Of a DNA stretch of 64,000 nucleotides, positions 10,300 through 21,835 are shown in pieces. Position 1 is the first letter of the stretch. Each line of letters opens with the position of its first letter. The stretch comes from Narthecium ossifragum (lineage: Eukaryota; Streptophyta; Magnoliopsida; Dioscoreales; Nartheciaceae). A program made the translations under genes and the position numbers. The stretch is taken from assembly GCA_963920575.1 (NCBI GenBank), contig OY986973.1, positions 2,502,606 to 2,566,605 of the forward strand, given 5' to 3'. The notes under the pieces are model-generated. The model did not search any database. It saw only the letters and a list, made by a program, of their open reading frames with translations, and was not told the DNA's origin.

Positions 10300-10540
10300 T
10301 GTGAGGACCCATTCCTCCAACCCGGTCCGACCGCGTTAGGTCGAGGGTTTGGCTATGTTGGCTTTGTTTCGCAATCGGGTTGATCGCGAAGACCCCAAGG
10401 GCAATTTGGTAAATTGCGCATTGGTGGTCGGTTTCACACCCGTGTTGTGCACACACGACCCTTTTGTTTGATGTTTGTGCTTGTTAGATCCTAGCTCGAG
10501 CGAGACAGCTCGTCTTTAGGACAGCTGTCAGCCATGGGAC

Positions 10541-10684
10541 GATCGATCGGTCTGTGGGCCGATCGATCGGGCTCGATGTCGGCACCGCCGTGATGTTTCT
10601 GGATAATGACACTGAATCGACGTTGGATGATCGATCGGTCCGTGTGACATGGACGATCGATCGGCCAGTGGGATGATCGATCGG
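10541..10684. repeat. GATCGATCGG motif cluster in the LTR
   Basis: Perfect copies lie at 10541, 10561, 10629, 10655 and 10675. The pair at 10541 and 10561 forms an 11-bp inverted repeat (CGATCGATCGG / CCGATCGATCG), and the pair at 10629 and 10655 forms a near-perfect one. The cluster occupies the same LTR position as the hairpins in the other family copies. Confidence 0.75.
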
Positions 10685-13275
10685 TCGCCAGCTTATAAGA
10701 ACCCGCGAACAACTCTGCTTTTCCGTTTTCTTCTCTTCTCTTCACCGGTGCTTGGATTTGCGAAGGGAGGCCGTTCCAGAGGCTTGGAGAGGTCGGTAGC
10801 AAGGGGAGGAGCATATCCATACCTCTCTTGCACGGATTAATCGAGTATTAATCAAGGATTTGTGCAAAAATGTAGGATTTTAGACTTTAGGCTTGTTTTT
10901 GTGTTCTTGGTTAATTAGTTGATTTTTTCTTCAATTAATTTATGCTATATGCTGCTACTAGGTGTGTTTAATAACTGTTCTAAGTTTCATTGGATTTCAT
11001 TTTGATTTAAGTAGGATTTAAGCATGTTTTCATCAACTAATTTCCGGATTTTCTGTTTCAATTAGAACCACTATGTTCTATCTTGTTTTCTGGATTTTAC
11101 GTGCATGATCTTAGTTGATCTTCAACATGGAAGTTGTATATCTCTGATTTAGCTTTCAGTTTCAACTGGTTTCATGATTTTAGGATTTATGTACGATTGT
11201 TGGTGAATTAAATGGCCTGGCTGTGCTGGAACAGGGCAGTCATCTTAATTTATGAAATTAAGTGGAATTTAGTTTTCCAATGGATTTTATTTTTGGAGGA
11301 GATTACCTTAAGGTTCTTTAGGTTTGTTCTGCCAATTTTGGTTTTAATCCAAGGTAATTTCAAAGGGGTTTTGAGTTTTTTATTGAATCTAAGATTTAAC
11401 CGAAATTGTAGGTTTTCATCGATATGATTTCATCCAATTGATTCGATCTTTGAATATGTGATTTGGAGTTTGTCATTGAGTGGGAATATCAACTTTCATA
11501 TCAATCTGATGGTTAGATTGGAAGTTATGATTTTTCGAAGTTAGTAGTAGTTCGTTTGCTTTAATTCGTTAAATTGAGCTTTTCATTATTTATATGTTAT
11601 TATATTGTGTAAGCCGTGTGTGTGGCTTGTGGTTGAACCAAGGGAGTCATTCCCCTGGGATGTGTAGAATAGTGGGCCGAGGGTGAGCCCTGGTATTTAT
11701 GTTTATTATAATTGCTTATTGTTAATTGCTGTTAACTGTTAGCCGGGGTTGTAACCCATTAGACTAGTAGGCTTGCGTGCCTATTTATCCGCTTTCCTTA
11801 GACCTTTGCTATGTATACCCTTTTGGCGAGCTGTATGCTACACCCAGCCCTGTATATTGTTGTGCCATCTTGTTGCATGCTTGTAATGTAATTTTATATG
11901 TGTATGAGCATTGCATGCATTTGATTGCATTAGAAGCAAAGAGGTTACGATGTGGGCGATGAGTTGATCGCCGATCCGAGGCTCTCGGGCAGCTCGGATC
12001 TAGCCGTAGGACCGAGGCTCGGAAGCAAGGTGTAGGCTGGGTACCCGGGCTGCGTTTGCATGTGCATGCATCAGCTCTTCTTCCGTAGCATCCGCTGGAC
12101 AAGTGTTGCGCCCCGACCCGCAGAGCGCACCCGGGCTGGGGAGCGCGAGGGGGACGACCCACATCTACTAGCTCCAACTGGCTGAAACAGTTGAAGCTAA
12201 ACAGGATAGCTGGCGGAAACAGCTAAACAAAGAGACAGGGCGGAAGCAAACTACCAACATCTATTAGAAAAACATATAATAGAGTACAAGGGTTCTAGTA
12301 CAACAGGTTTACAAAGATTTACAAGGACTAAGTAACAACAGTCCTCAAAAAGGGTACACTACCCATAGGGGTCTCCACAAAGGCACAACAAAAGCCCTCC
12401 TGACCCTCAGACATAGTCAGGAGCCGGCGCGCTGCCACTGGACGACTGACGGGGTAACACCGGGGAGGAGCGGACACCTGCACTTGCAAACAACACAGTC
12501 CAGGTTGGAATGAGCAAAAGCTCAACAGGGTTCTACTCTACGACTCTCACAAAGAATGGTAAAGCAACCGGGCAGACTCTGAAGCCAAGTGCTGAGGCCT
12601 GCCAAGGACCCCATAAATCCCGTCAATAACCCGAAGGGTTCCTGTCCCAAGTACGCCCCTCCGACAGCCACTGCTTAGGGGTGGACAACTCCGATAATCC
12701 CAGTCTTAGGGTGGACACGATGCTACTAGTAGGACACCCTCCTCCAAGCGGGATCTCCACACTTGTCGGAACGATCGTGGTTAAGACTACCATCTTTCAG
12801 CACTCCAAGCAACAGAGCCAGCGATCCCTAACTCCCAACCAAAGCTAAGTCTTACCAGGGTTCCATCGATCTCATCGACACCCACCACTTAGCATTTGGT
12901 TACCGGAGTACAGGGGACAAACCCACCCAAGCTAGCCTAACATGTCTAATGCGCAAGAAGCAAGGCAGGATATAAATATTAAAGCTGTAACACACAACAC
13001 AGCAAGGGCACACCTTCGGCCCATTTATACTAAACACTCCCGAGGGTTATGACTCCCTCGGTTCCCCACAAAGCGGTAAGGGCATACTGTCAGCCCATTT
13101 ATTCTACACAATCCCGGAAGTCATCACTCTCCTTGTTCAACCACAAAGTAGTAAACAATAAGCATGATAAGCAACATGGTAAGCCCCAAGGGCAAAACCA
13201 TCAAAACCACTTACATGCGAAGCCCCGCGGGCAAAACAACATTTAAAACAAGTAAAGTCTTCCCTGCCTCGAAGG

Positions 13276-13513
13276 AGATCGATCTCATATAGCAATGAGA
13301 TCGATCTGCCTTGAGGCTAGAAGCACCCGTCCTGGTTACCCCAACGGGATCGATCTCCACCCATATGGAGATCGATCTCGTATGTGACCCGTGACGCACC
13401 ACGCCAACCGCCAAGGGATCGATCTCCCTCCCAGCCTCCCAGGGAGATCGCTCCCGCTCGGGCGGGGCGTGCCACCCCCCAAAGATATCGATCTCAAGCC
13501 ACTTGAGATCGAT
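13276..13513. repeat. Series of hairpins with GATCGATC cores in the LTR
   Basis: Four consecutive inverted repeats were read: 13276-13288/13295-13307 (13-bp arms), 13348-13359/13366-13377 (12 bp), 13420-13429/13441-13450 (10 bp), and 13487-13498/13502-13513 (12 bp). The inner arm bases differ between hairpins (TCAT, TCCA, TCCCT, TCAAG) but pair within each. Confidence 0.85.
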
Positions 13514-14091
13514 CCGAATGGGTTCACCGGCGGCCGGACGGCGAAGAATACCACCGGAAACCTCAACCACACCTCACCAAACTAGGTGGGCTGGTAGAGC
13601 CAAGTACCACGAAGCTACTCAAGGCTTCAAAGCCGAAAAACATCAACTACACAAAGAGATCTATTGAAATCAAAATCGGATTCAAAACCCTTTCTAAACA
13701 TGCCGGAGTCTAAAGTAGGAATTCCTACCTCCACAGAGCTGCTTCGACCCACGAAGCCTAGCCTAGGATCTTCCTCACGCCGTCACGGTTCCAACGAGCC
13801 TTCAAGCTCCTAGAACGGTGGCCGGAGGAGGGAGAACGGCGACGAGCAAGGTTCAGCCGGCCAAGGGGAAGAAGCAGAGCTCGGAGGAAGAAGAAGGAAG
13901 AAGAGAAAGAAAGGAAGGAGGAGGGGAAGGGGATAAGGCCGGGGAAAGCCGGCGAAGGCGGGGAAAAGCCGAAGGAGGGGAGCAAAAGTCCTCCCCTCCC
14001 CTGACAGGGGAAGCGACGGCCGCTCGTGGCCGTCGTCACGAGCTCCACCGCCAACGACTGCCAGGCACAGAGAGATTGATCTGCATGTCGT

Positions 14092-14148
14092 GCCAGATCG
14101 ATCTGGCTAGCAAGGCCAGATCGATCTCACCAAAAAATGAGATCGATC
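14092..14148. repeat. Further GATCGATC hairpins near the LTR start
   Basis: A 16-bp perfect palindrome lies at 14092-14107. Its right half pairs with 14115-14127 (13-bp arms), and 14119-14129 pairs with 14138-14148 (11-bp arms), so alternative foldings compete. Confidence 0.8.
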
Positions 14149-14878
14149 TCCTTTGCCCAGAAAGGCAAACTTGGGCTGAAACTCAAGCCCAAGCCCAGAT
14201 CTTCCGATCTCGGGTCCATCTAACCATTCTAAACAAACACAACCATCAAGCAAGGTCAGTGTGTGCACACAAGGTGTGAAACGGCCGAAAGACGCAATTT
14301 CCCAAATTGCCCTTGAGGTCAACCATAAGCCATAGGAATAGAGAGGCGGGTCCTCACAACAGGCTTTTGGTGGCACAGTGACTTCAGAAGGCTCTCGAGG
14401 ATCCTGAGCTATTGGCATCTTCAGCAGTTCCTTTTGTTATAGATTACTTTTGATAGATGTATTAAATGTATAATTTCCCTCTTTGAGTATTAAATGTTTA
14501 TGAATCTGTATTCGTGGAGAAAATTACATAACTCTGAGGGTTGTGTAATTAAGTAATCTTGTTTAGTCAGATGTTAATATGGAACTGTTGTAGATAGTAG
14601 TTTATTAGAAATTACTATGTGCCCCTCTGATAGAATTGTTTAAATTAGCTGTGATAATTGTTATAAAAATGCGTCAGTGATGGATTGAATAGATTAGGAA
14701 CCCTCACACCCCGGACTGGATGGGTTTTCTGGGTCGGGGTGTGACAGGCCTGGTCCTACGAATCAGGATTGTCGTTTGTCTGATAACAAACTACTGTAAT
14801 TTTGCTTTGTATATACTTAGCATGAGGGCTCATCTCATTAAAAAAAACAAATAGATAACATGAATTAGACTACACACA

Positions 14879-15029
14879 TTTGACTTATGGGTTAAATGTA
14901 GATGGGCATTGAGACGTAAAATTATATTTGTATCTTTATTTATATTATATATTTTGTTTATTTAGATTTTAAAATTTAATTCATTGCTAGCTCCGTAAAC
15001 ACTTTGACCCCTGTTAAATTAATGAAACA
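14879..15029. repeat. Dispersed repeat next to Copia LTR, copy 2
   Basis: Near-identical to 1223-1373, again ending where the 213-bp Copia LTR begins. It shows that the LTR and its flank were duplicated together. Confidence 0.65.
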
Positions 15030-15242
15030 TGATAGAAATATAAAGAAAGCAAAAAGAAGGAGAGAAGATTAACGTGGTTTGGCGTAGCCTACGTCCACGG
15101 AAAAGCTCTCTTTTTTTATATTGTCCTCTCTACTGATTCTTTACAAAAACAAAGTCTTATATAGAAAAAACTCTTGAAGATAAGTAAAAATCATTTGAAT
15201 ATGATAAATCTTCTAAGCTTATCACCTTAACTAACTCAAACA
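15030..15242 (-). mobile_element. Copia LTR, minus orientation
   Basis: The 213-bp sequence (TGATAG...ACTCAAACA on the + strand) matches 25716-25929. It is followed by ctctccctcaag, the reverse complement of a polypurine tract, so this is the 3' LTR of a minus-strand element. The LINE at 15255 landed in that tract. Confidence 0.75.
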
Positions 15243-15307
15243 CTCTCCCTCAAGTTTTTTTTTTTTTGATAAATTGAGCCATTAGGCTAGAAAGCCATCA
15301 CAGTAAG

Positions 15308-18300
15308 TCAGCCAGGGACAAACCCCCTGGCAGCCTCATCCACTACAATCAACGAATCTATCTCTAGTGCTTCCTTGGCGACCCAGTCCGCCCTAGCGTT
15401 ATCCTCTCGAGGTATGTATCTCACCATGACTTCACTAAACCCACGTCTTGCCCACCATATGTCCTGAACAGTGCGTACACAATCGCCGACAACCGGGAGC
15501 GAGCCATCAATCATTTTCGCAGCATATAGAGAATCTGTCTCAATAAGAATGCGACGGTATCCACGCTTCATTGCCTCCCTCAAAGCTAGCTCAATAGCGT
15601 ACAGCTCACCTCCGATCACTGACGATACCGCCCTCAGGCCGCCTTCCATCCACATAATGACGTCCGCATCATCTACACACACAGCCCCAATGCCAGCCTT
15701 GCCTCTTCCGAGATCCACCGCCGCATCTACTTGGATAATGGTTCCATCCCATGCCAATGGTGCATCCCTCCCCCTTTTTCCTTTCTCAATAGCCAAGAAT
15801 TCTTTGGCTTGCCACTTGATGGATCTAACTATATCCTTGACGTCGTAACTATCCTCATTAGCCACCACTCTACAACGATCCTTCCATAGGCACCAAATGG
15901 TATAGGCAGTCAGCGATTTGAGCAGAGCATCGTCCTCTGTTTTCGTAGGCCTCATCAGCAGCTTGAAAGCATCCTCCATAGCAAGGAAACAGAGCGATGG
16001 GTTCCTACAGATCCCTTGCCTAACCCCTTGCCAAACCTTCCTAGCATACTCACACTGAAAGAAGATGTGGTCAAGCGTCTCATCCCCCACCTGACATCGT
16101 GGGCACCCTCGCTCCGACGCCAAACAGAGGTTCCAAAGAGATAGTCGCGTTGGTACCTTCCGATGAAGCACCTTCCATAGGAACATACGTACCCGCGGAC
16201 CCGCCGGCGCACGCCAAGCACTCCTCCACAGCTTAATTTGCTCCTCATCACATTGGAACCCATCTTCGTGTTCAAGCATCTGGTAACAGGATGCAGTGGA
16301 AACCTTCCCAGAGGAGTTCCATGTCCACCTTGGCTTTTCCGTTTCTCCATGTGGCGCCAAAGGCATGCTAGCTATATATTCCACCATCTCAGGATGAAAG
16401 AGCTCCTCCAACCTCTCCCGATGCCAATCACCTTCTTCCGTGATAAGCTCCCCCACCGACATGGTCAGTAAAGCTTCCTCCGATGTCATCATAGTAGGAT
16501 ATAAAAGCAGGGGGCCATCCCCCATCCACCATTCCGTAAGTACACTAGCTTGGCATCCCGGTCCTGGATCCCATCTACATCCTTTCCTGAGCATCGCCGC
16601 TGCTTTGCAAATCGATCTCCACAATCTAGACGCCGGGGACCTCTGTTTCATACTTGGTAACACACCTTCAAATGGGTACTTTGCTCTGCACAGAGCAGTC
16701 CAAATCGACTCCTTGCTATCAAGAAATCTCGCCGCTCGCCTCATCCTAAGCGCCTGTTGCCATCTTCGAATATCCTTGAACCCCAGCCCGCCCGCCATCT
16801 TATGTCTGCAAACCTTCTCCCATGCAACAGTGGACGAGCCTCCTTTCTTCCCTTGCCAGAGAAAGCCTCGTGCCAAAGATGAGATTTTGTTTAGAACAAA
16901 AGCCGGTGTGGGTATGGAGGACATGACAAAGACCGGCAACGCCTGAAGGACTGATTGCACCAGCACCGCTCGGCCCGCGGCCGCTTTCACCGGACATCGC
17001 CATGCCACAAGCTTGCTCTGTACCGCATCCAGAAGAAAGTTGAAGTCCGGAGCTCTAAGCGCTCTCACCTCCAGCGAAGCTCCCAGATACCTCCATGGCC
17101 TCCTCTGCTCTACGAAACCCATTATCTTGGCAATCTTCTTACGCCTCCTGATAGAAGCCAGCGAAGAAAATTTTATACTAGACTTCTCCCTACTCACCTC
17201 CAACCCAAATAGCAACTTATACCTCTGAAGCACATTCATCACCTTCTTGGCTTCCAATCTGCGAGCTGTGGTAACAAACAGACAGTCATCAGCATATAAT
17301 AAATGGTTTATCCGGAAAGATGACCCTGGATATGTCACCCCTTCCAGAGCAACCAATGGGACATGGACTAGTCTGCTCAGGACCTCCTGCACAATAACAA
17401 ACAGGTATGGGGATATTGGGTCACCCTGTCGGAGCCCGTAAGCCGGCTGGAAGAAACCACAGATTCTGCCATTGATGATGAGGGAGAACCTTGCCGTTGT
17501 AATGCAACCCATCACCCATTGGATTAGTCTATCAGGGAACTCCATGTGAGTGAGCACCCGCCGAATAAAATCCCAGCTCACCGAGTCATACGCCGCCTTA
17601 ATATCCACCTTGATGGCCATCAGTGGATCCGTCTTCGGCGCCCTTCTGAGCGTATGAAGCAGTTCCTGAGCCGCTCCAATATTGTCCTAAATGGACCTGC
17701 CCATGATGAAGGCAGACTGCTCCAAGCTTATAATCTCCTGTAGAGCACCCTTCATCCTGTTAGCTATAATGGACGATATGATCTTATACATGACGTTGCA
17801 CAGACTAATTGGCCTATAGTCTTTGATCCTCTTCGGATGCGTACACTTCGGAATGAACGTCAAGAAAGTGTCATTCCACCCGTTGGGCATCTTCCCATCA
17901 TTGAAAAAACCTTGCACAAGCTTCACCAGGTCCTCCCCCACCACCTCCCAGTGCTCTATAAAGAACTCAGCCGGGAGCCCATCAGGGCCGGGACACTTAT
18001 CTCTCCCCATATTCTAGAGGGCTCCTAAAATCTCAGTCCCTGTAACCTCCACAGTCATCCCTTCCCTAGCCTCTTCAGGCACCTTAGGAAGTGGTGGGAG
18101 GGCCGCACCACGAGACCCAGTCTCTTTAGCCCAAAGTTTCTTATAGTGTTCGACCATGGCCTTAGCTATATCTTCATGGTTGGACACTACGGAGCCATCC
18201 TCCTTCCTCACTTCCTTGATTTTGGAATATCCAGACCGGACCCGACACCCTTGGTGAAAAGATCTCGAATTCCTATCCCCCTCAGCAACCCAGAATCTGC

Positions 18301-19360
18301 GGCTATGTTGTGCAAGTATTGTATCGTGTTGAATCTCCAGAGCCGCCAGCTGGTGCTCCAAAGCACGCATCCGTTGCTCATCTTGTAATGGGAGGGGCCC
18401 ATTCTCTTCCTCCATATAAAGACTGTGTAGGTGCTGTATAATCTGAGCTTTAGTTTTCATAACATCCGAGACATCTTTCCGATCCCAGCCTTTAACCATC
18501 TTCCAGATCTCTTTCACCCTCCCTCGAAACACGTATTGCGCAGAGCCACTACACTTCCTCTGCCAAGCCCGTGCGACGCCTAACTTGAACTCCGGGTGAC
18601 AATTCCACACCCGTTGCAGCCTAAAAGGTGTAGGGCCTGGAGGAACAGCAATGGGCAACAGGTCGATCAAAATTGCCCTATGATCAGAGCCATAACGATG
18701 GAGGTGGGTGACTTCAGCCCGTGGAAACCATTCACACCACAGCCCGTTCCCCAGCGCTCTGTCAAGACGTTCTTGAACTCTAGCCATACCATACTTCCCA
18801 TTGGACCAGGTGAAGGAAGGACCTTTAAAACCAAGGTCAGCCAACTTGCTCCTAGTAATGAACTCCAGGAAATCATAGACAGCATGTGTATACCTGAAGA
18901 TCTTCCCCCCTCTCTTCTCGTCCGAACTAGCCAAGACATTGAAGTCCCCCAGAATGAGATGAGGCCAACCCCAGTTGCTCAATTTGGCTAAGACTTCCCA
19001 CAATTCCACCCGGTCCCGGCGGCTTCGAGCAGCATAGACCACCGATATGAACCATTGCCCAACTCCCTCTGTGGTCAGAACTCCATGTATAGCCTGGTCA
19101 GTGAACTGTCTGAACTGCACTCTACCAAACTCAGCCCTCCAAACAGCAAGAATTCCCCCGTGTCTCCCCCTGGAAGGCAGGAGGAAAGTCTTCCAGCTAG
19201 GACCCAACTTCCTTTCTATGAACTCCATATTATCATCCACAACCACCGTCTCAAGCAAAAATAGGAAGTCGAGCCTTTATTTTTGCAATAATCTCCGGCA
19301 AGCAGCCACAGCTCTTATTGGCCCCAACCCATGACAATTCCATGCTATCACTTTCATCAT
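15308..19360 (-). pseudogene. LINE ORF2: endonuclease, reverse transcriptase, RNase H (three in-frame stops)
   Basis: One frame of about 1,350 codons encodes, in order: an AP-like endonuclease starting MKVIAWNCHGLG with LILGDFNVLAS and GSDHRAIL; a reverse transcriptase with KCPGPDGLPAEFF, IKDYRPISLCNV, YGLRQGDPISPYLF and the catalytic YADD; a zf-RVT region (CPRCQVGDETLDHIFFQC); and an RNase H with D, E, D, D residues in QVDAA, GGELYA, ETDSLY and NARADW. This enzyme would nick the target and copy the element RNA there. Stops lie at 19277-19279 (TAA), 18014-18016 (TAG) and 17687-17689 (TAG); no frameshift is seen. The start ATGATG overlaps the stop of ORF1 (19357-19360). Confidence 0.92.
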
Positions 19361-21132
19361 GGGCATACCTTATCAAAGGGATGCTCGTCCCCTACCACTG
19401 TGGTCTTGAACTTTTTAGCCCATCCCCCAGTGACCGGCTCGCTCTCCTCAAGCATGTCAACATCTTCACGCACCGGAGTGAAACCTGGCGGGATCAGGCG
19501 CCCCTCATCTTCCGCCAATTCTTGGCCCATATCAGACTCCTCTCCATCTCTGAGTAACAGCAACGGTGTGCTACTTTGCAGTGCCTGATCCATCGCCTCA
19601 ACTGCCGCTTGGTGATAGCCCTCCATGGTTTCCTCATCCATAGCTTCAGCTTCCCGACCACAGTCGAGATCATGGTATGTCTTGTATCCTCTCGGAACAA
19701 CCAGGGGACCTAGACTATACCATGGCTTCCTCTCACGTGCATACCAGCCAAGCTCATGTAGAGTCATTCCCGCCAGCTCCTCATCATCCAAATCAGCCAG
19801 CTTATTTGCAATTGGTTGAAATCTATTAGGCCCAGCCCAACCAGCTTTCCTCTGCCCTGCTACCTGCGCCCATGTTCTCCCTTTAGGCCCGTTAACCGCT
19901 GGCCCAGTAGCACTATGCCCAACCGCTCGCCCATTAAATACCATGTTCCCCTGGGCATCCCCACTCCCAACCCTAGCACGATCGCCGCCACCCTTAGCTG
20001 CCCCTTCGCCACCATCGCCGTCACCATTGCCTGTCCTATGTGCTTTTCCCCCAACATCCACTGCCACACGCCCTCCGCTGTCCGTGCCACGTCTGCTCGC
20101 GTCAGACGGTCGTTGCAGGACGCTTGTCCCCTCCCTAGGCATTTGCTGAGCTGGCTCTGACACATGTACGGCACCACCAAACTCGCCTCCCCTGCCCTGA
20201 GTGTGGGTCGGCCTCGCCGGCGGAGGCTTTTCCGCCCAGACCTTCGTTGGTGTTGCTCGCCGCCCCCATCTGCGTCGATTCTGCACAGTATACCACTCCC
20301 CCCGGACCTGGTTGCGCTGGACTTCACCCCCCATCTCTGGAGCATCACATGACGAGGTACTCAAACCCTGGTGCACTGGTGTTTGAGCATCTTCACATTC
20401 CATCTCCACTATCTCCTTTCCTTTAGCCTTCGCTCTCATCTCGCTAGCTTGCTTCATCTTCTCCGGGCATACCTCCACCTTGTGTCCAAAGAACCCACAA
20501 CCATCACACAGAGAAATATTCTCATAAACAAACGGCTGGAAGAACGGTCCTCCTCCATCTCCCTTATCAAGCATGGTCCCGATGCATGCTGGCTGCGTGA
20601 GATCCACCTCCACACACACTCTAGCGAAGTTACACCGGTCGGTGATCTTGGTGATCGCATCAATGGCAAGGGGAGTCCCTGCATCTGCCACCATCCTAAA
20701 GATGGCCTCCCTGTCAAAAAACTCAAGCGGCAACTCAGGGATTTGGATCCACACCGGAGCTCTGGTAAACGCTACCAGCGTGGGTCTGAAGAAGTTCATC
20801 CACCTGATGAGCGAGAGGGTCAGCCCATCCACCATCCAAGGTCCTCCGGTAAGGATTCTCAACATATCTTCCTTAGTTTCGAATTTGAACGCAAACACTC
20901 CTTTAGCCATATCTGTAACCAGGAACGGCGCCTCCGTTCTCCAGAGCCCCGCCAGTCGTCTCCTTAGAAACTCCAATCCAACCCTCCCTCCCACAAATCT
21001 CCCAAAGAGCGTATGATCCCATTTGCTCCTGATCCTCTGTAGCAGCTCTGGCGGCATCACAGTTTTCCCCAGCCTGAACTTTCCAACTCCTTTAGTCGCG
21101 ATTTCATCAGCTAGATCACTCCCATCAACCAT
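19357..21132 (-). CDS. LINE ORF1 protein (DUF4283 and zinc knuckle)
   Basis: An open frame of 591 residues. The N-terminal half is a DUF4283 RNA-binding region (KWDHTLFGRFVGG, PWMVDGLTLSLIRW, PVWIQIPELPLEFFDREAI), followed by a CCHC zinc knuckle (CDGCGFFGHKVEVC) and a long low-complexity Gly/Arg-rich tail. This is the usual chaperone-like ORF1 of plant L1 elements, which coats the element RNA. The stop TGA overlaps the first ATG of ORF2 (ATGA). The frame is uninterrupted, unlike ORF2, so the protein could still be made if transcribed. Confidence 0.88.
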   Translation of the reverse strand: MVDGSDLADEIATKGVGKFRLGKTVMPPELLQRIRSKWDHTLFGRFVGGRVGLEFLRRRLAGLWRTEAPFLVTDMAKGVFAFKFETKEDMLRILTGGPWMVDGLTLSLIRWMNFFRPTLVAFTRAPVWIQIPELPLEFFDREAIFRMVADAGTPLAIDAITKITDRCNFARVCVEVDLTQPACIGTMLDKGDGGGPFFQPFVYENISLCDGCGFFGHKVEVCPEKMKQASEMRAKAKGKEIVEMECEDAQTPVHQGLSTSSCDAPEMGGEVQRNQVRGEWYTVQNRRRWGRRATPTKVWAEKPPPARPTHTQGRGGEFGGAVHVSEPAQQMPREGTSVLQRPSDASRRGTDSGGRVAVDVGGKAHRTGNGDGDGGEGAAKGGGDRARVGSGDAQGNMVFNGRAVGHSATGPAVNGPKGRTWAQVAGQRKAGWAGPNRFQPIANKLADLDDEELAGMTLHELGWYARERKPWYSLGPLVVPRGYKTYHDLDCGREAEAMDEETMEGYHQAAVEAMDQALQSSTPLLLLRDGEESDMGQELAEDEGRLIPPGFTPVREDVDMLEESEPVTGGWAKKFKTTVVGDEHPFDKVCP

Positions 21133-21293
21133 ATTGGAAGCATAGAAGGAGCTAGCATTGACAGAGGTGGCCTTCTGACCGGCCGGATGATAGCCCTGTA
21201 CTCACGGCAATGGCGGCTTACTGGAATCCCCCAGGTCCGGTGGGCGAGGTTCTCTCGCCCCTCCCATCGGACCACCTTGCACTCTCCCTCAAG

Positions 21294-21610
21294 TTGGATG
21301 AGCATGGATATCCCAAACGCCCAACTTGCTCACGAGATGAGTAAATTGCTCCATTCCAATTGCCTTTGTGAATACATCTGCCAATTGATCACCGGAAGAA
21401 ATATATGAAGTCTTTATTAACCCAGCTTGTACTTTCTATCGGATAAGGTGGCAGTCTAATTCGATGTGTTTAGTCCGATTCAAGAAAAACATGATTTGTT
21501 GCAATATGGATCGCTACTATGTTGTCACAATAAAGATCTAAAATCTTTCGATAGAAACTTTAGCCATATTAACTCACATGTAATTGAAGCCGTTAAACGT
21601 ACGGCACCAT
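21294..21610 (-). mobile_element. Copia remnant continuing after the LINE
   Basis: The sequence after the right target duplication matches 25943-26230 (ttggatgagc..gatatcccaaac..ccaacttg, then gtaaattgctccattcca and so on), the C-terminal pol/3' region of the minus-strand Copia element. It is heavily mutated and coding capacity is gone. The sequence from about 21640 onward is the LecRK-2 upstream region. Confidence 0.65.
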
Positions 21611-21835
21611 CTTTCCTTCCAGAAACGGAGTTTTAGCCATCGATCCTAATTGCTTTTTGTCTGATTGAAAAGATCCTAAGACATCGGTCCTAACTTCTTG
21701 TCGATCGGAGTTTTAACCACGTTCGGTGCTGCAAGACCATACACAGAATCATCAATCAGTCCCATAGCATGTATGGAAACAAGATCTGAAACCATGGCGG
21801 CAGACCTTAGTTCTACTTTTTTGCGAAGTAGAGCC

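Larger units (their letters stand above)
12104..14358 (-). mobile_element. Nested solo LTR, minus orientation
   Basis: On the + strand it begins TGTTGCGCCCC and ends GGTCCTCACA, which is the family LTR read backwards. It is flanked by ACAAG (12099-12103) and ACAGG (14359-14363), a 5-bp duplication with one mismatch. About 2,255 bp; no coding region. It sits inside a relative of itself in the opposite direction, making a large partial inverted repeat. Confidence 0.75.
10300..14746 (+). mobile_element. Solo LTR interrupted by a reverse-oriented relative
   Basis: The element begins TGTGAGGACC and ends GGGTGTGACA and is flanked by a perfect 5-bp duplication GGCCT (10295-10299 and 14747-14751), inside the LINE relic. 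Without the nested element it is about 2.2 kb, and no internal retrotransposon genes are present, so it is a solo LTR. It belongs to the same family as 12104-14358 (inverted), 30283-32712 and 61631-64000, sharing the 'caatttggtaaattgcgc' segment near the start and 'tgcatcagctcttc' near the end. Five GATCGATCGG copies lie at 10541-10684, just upstream of a TATAAG box at about 10694. Confidence 0.8.
15255..21279 (-). mobile_element. Near full-length L1-type LINE
   Basis: A 6.0-kb non-LTR retrotransposon on the minus strand. The + strand starts with a T13 run (15255-15267, the poly(A) tail) and the element is bounded by a 14-bp perfect duplication, cactctccctcaag, at 15241-15254 and 21280-21293. 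It contains a GC-rich 5' leader (about 21133-21279), an intact ORF1 and an ORF2 with three stop codons. Full length and a perfect target duplication point to a fairly recent insertion into a Copia remnant. Confidence 0.92.

Noticed and set aside
18014..19258. Independent endonuclease gene
   Set aside because: It is the first third of LINE ORF2, separated only by point stops.
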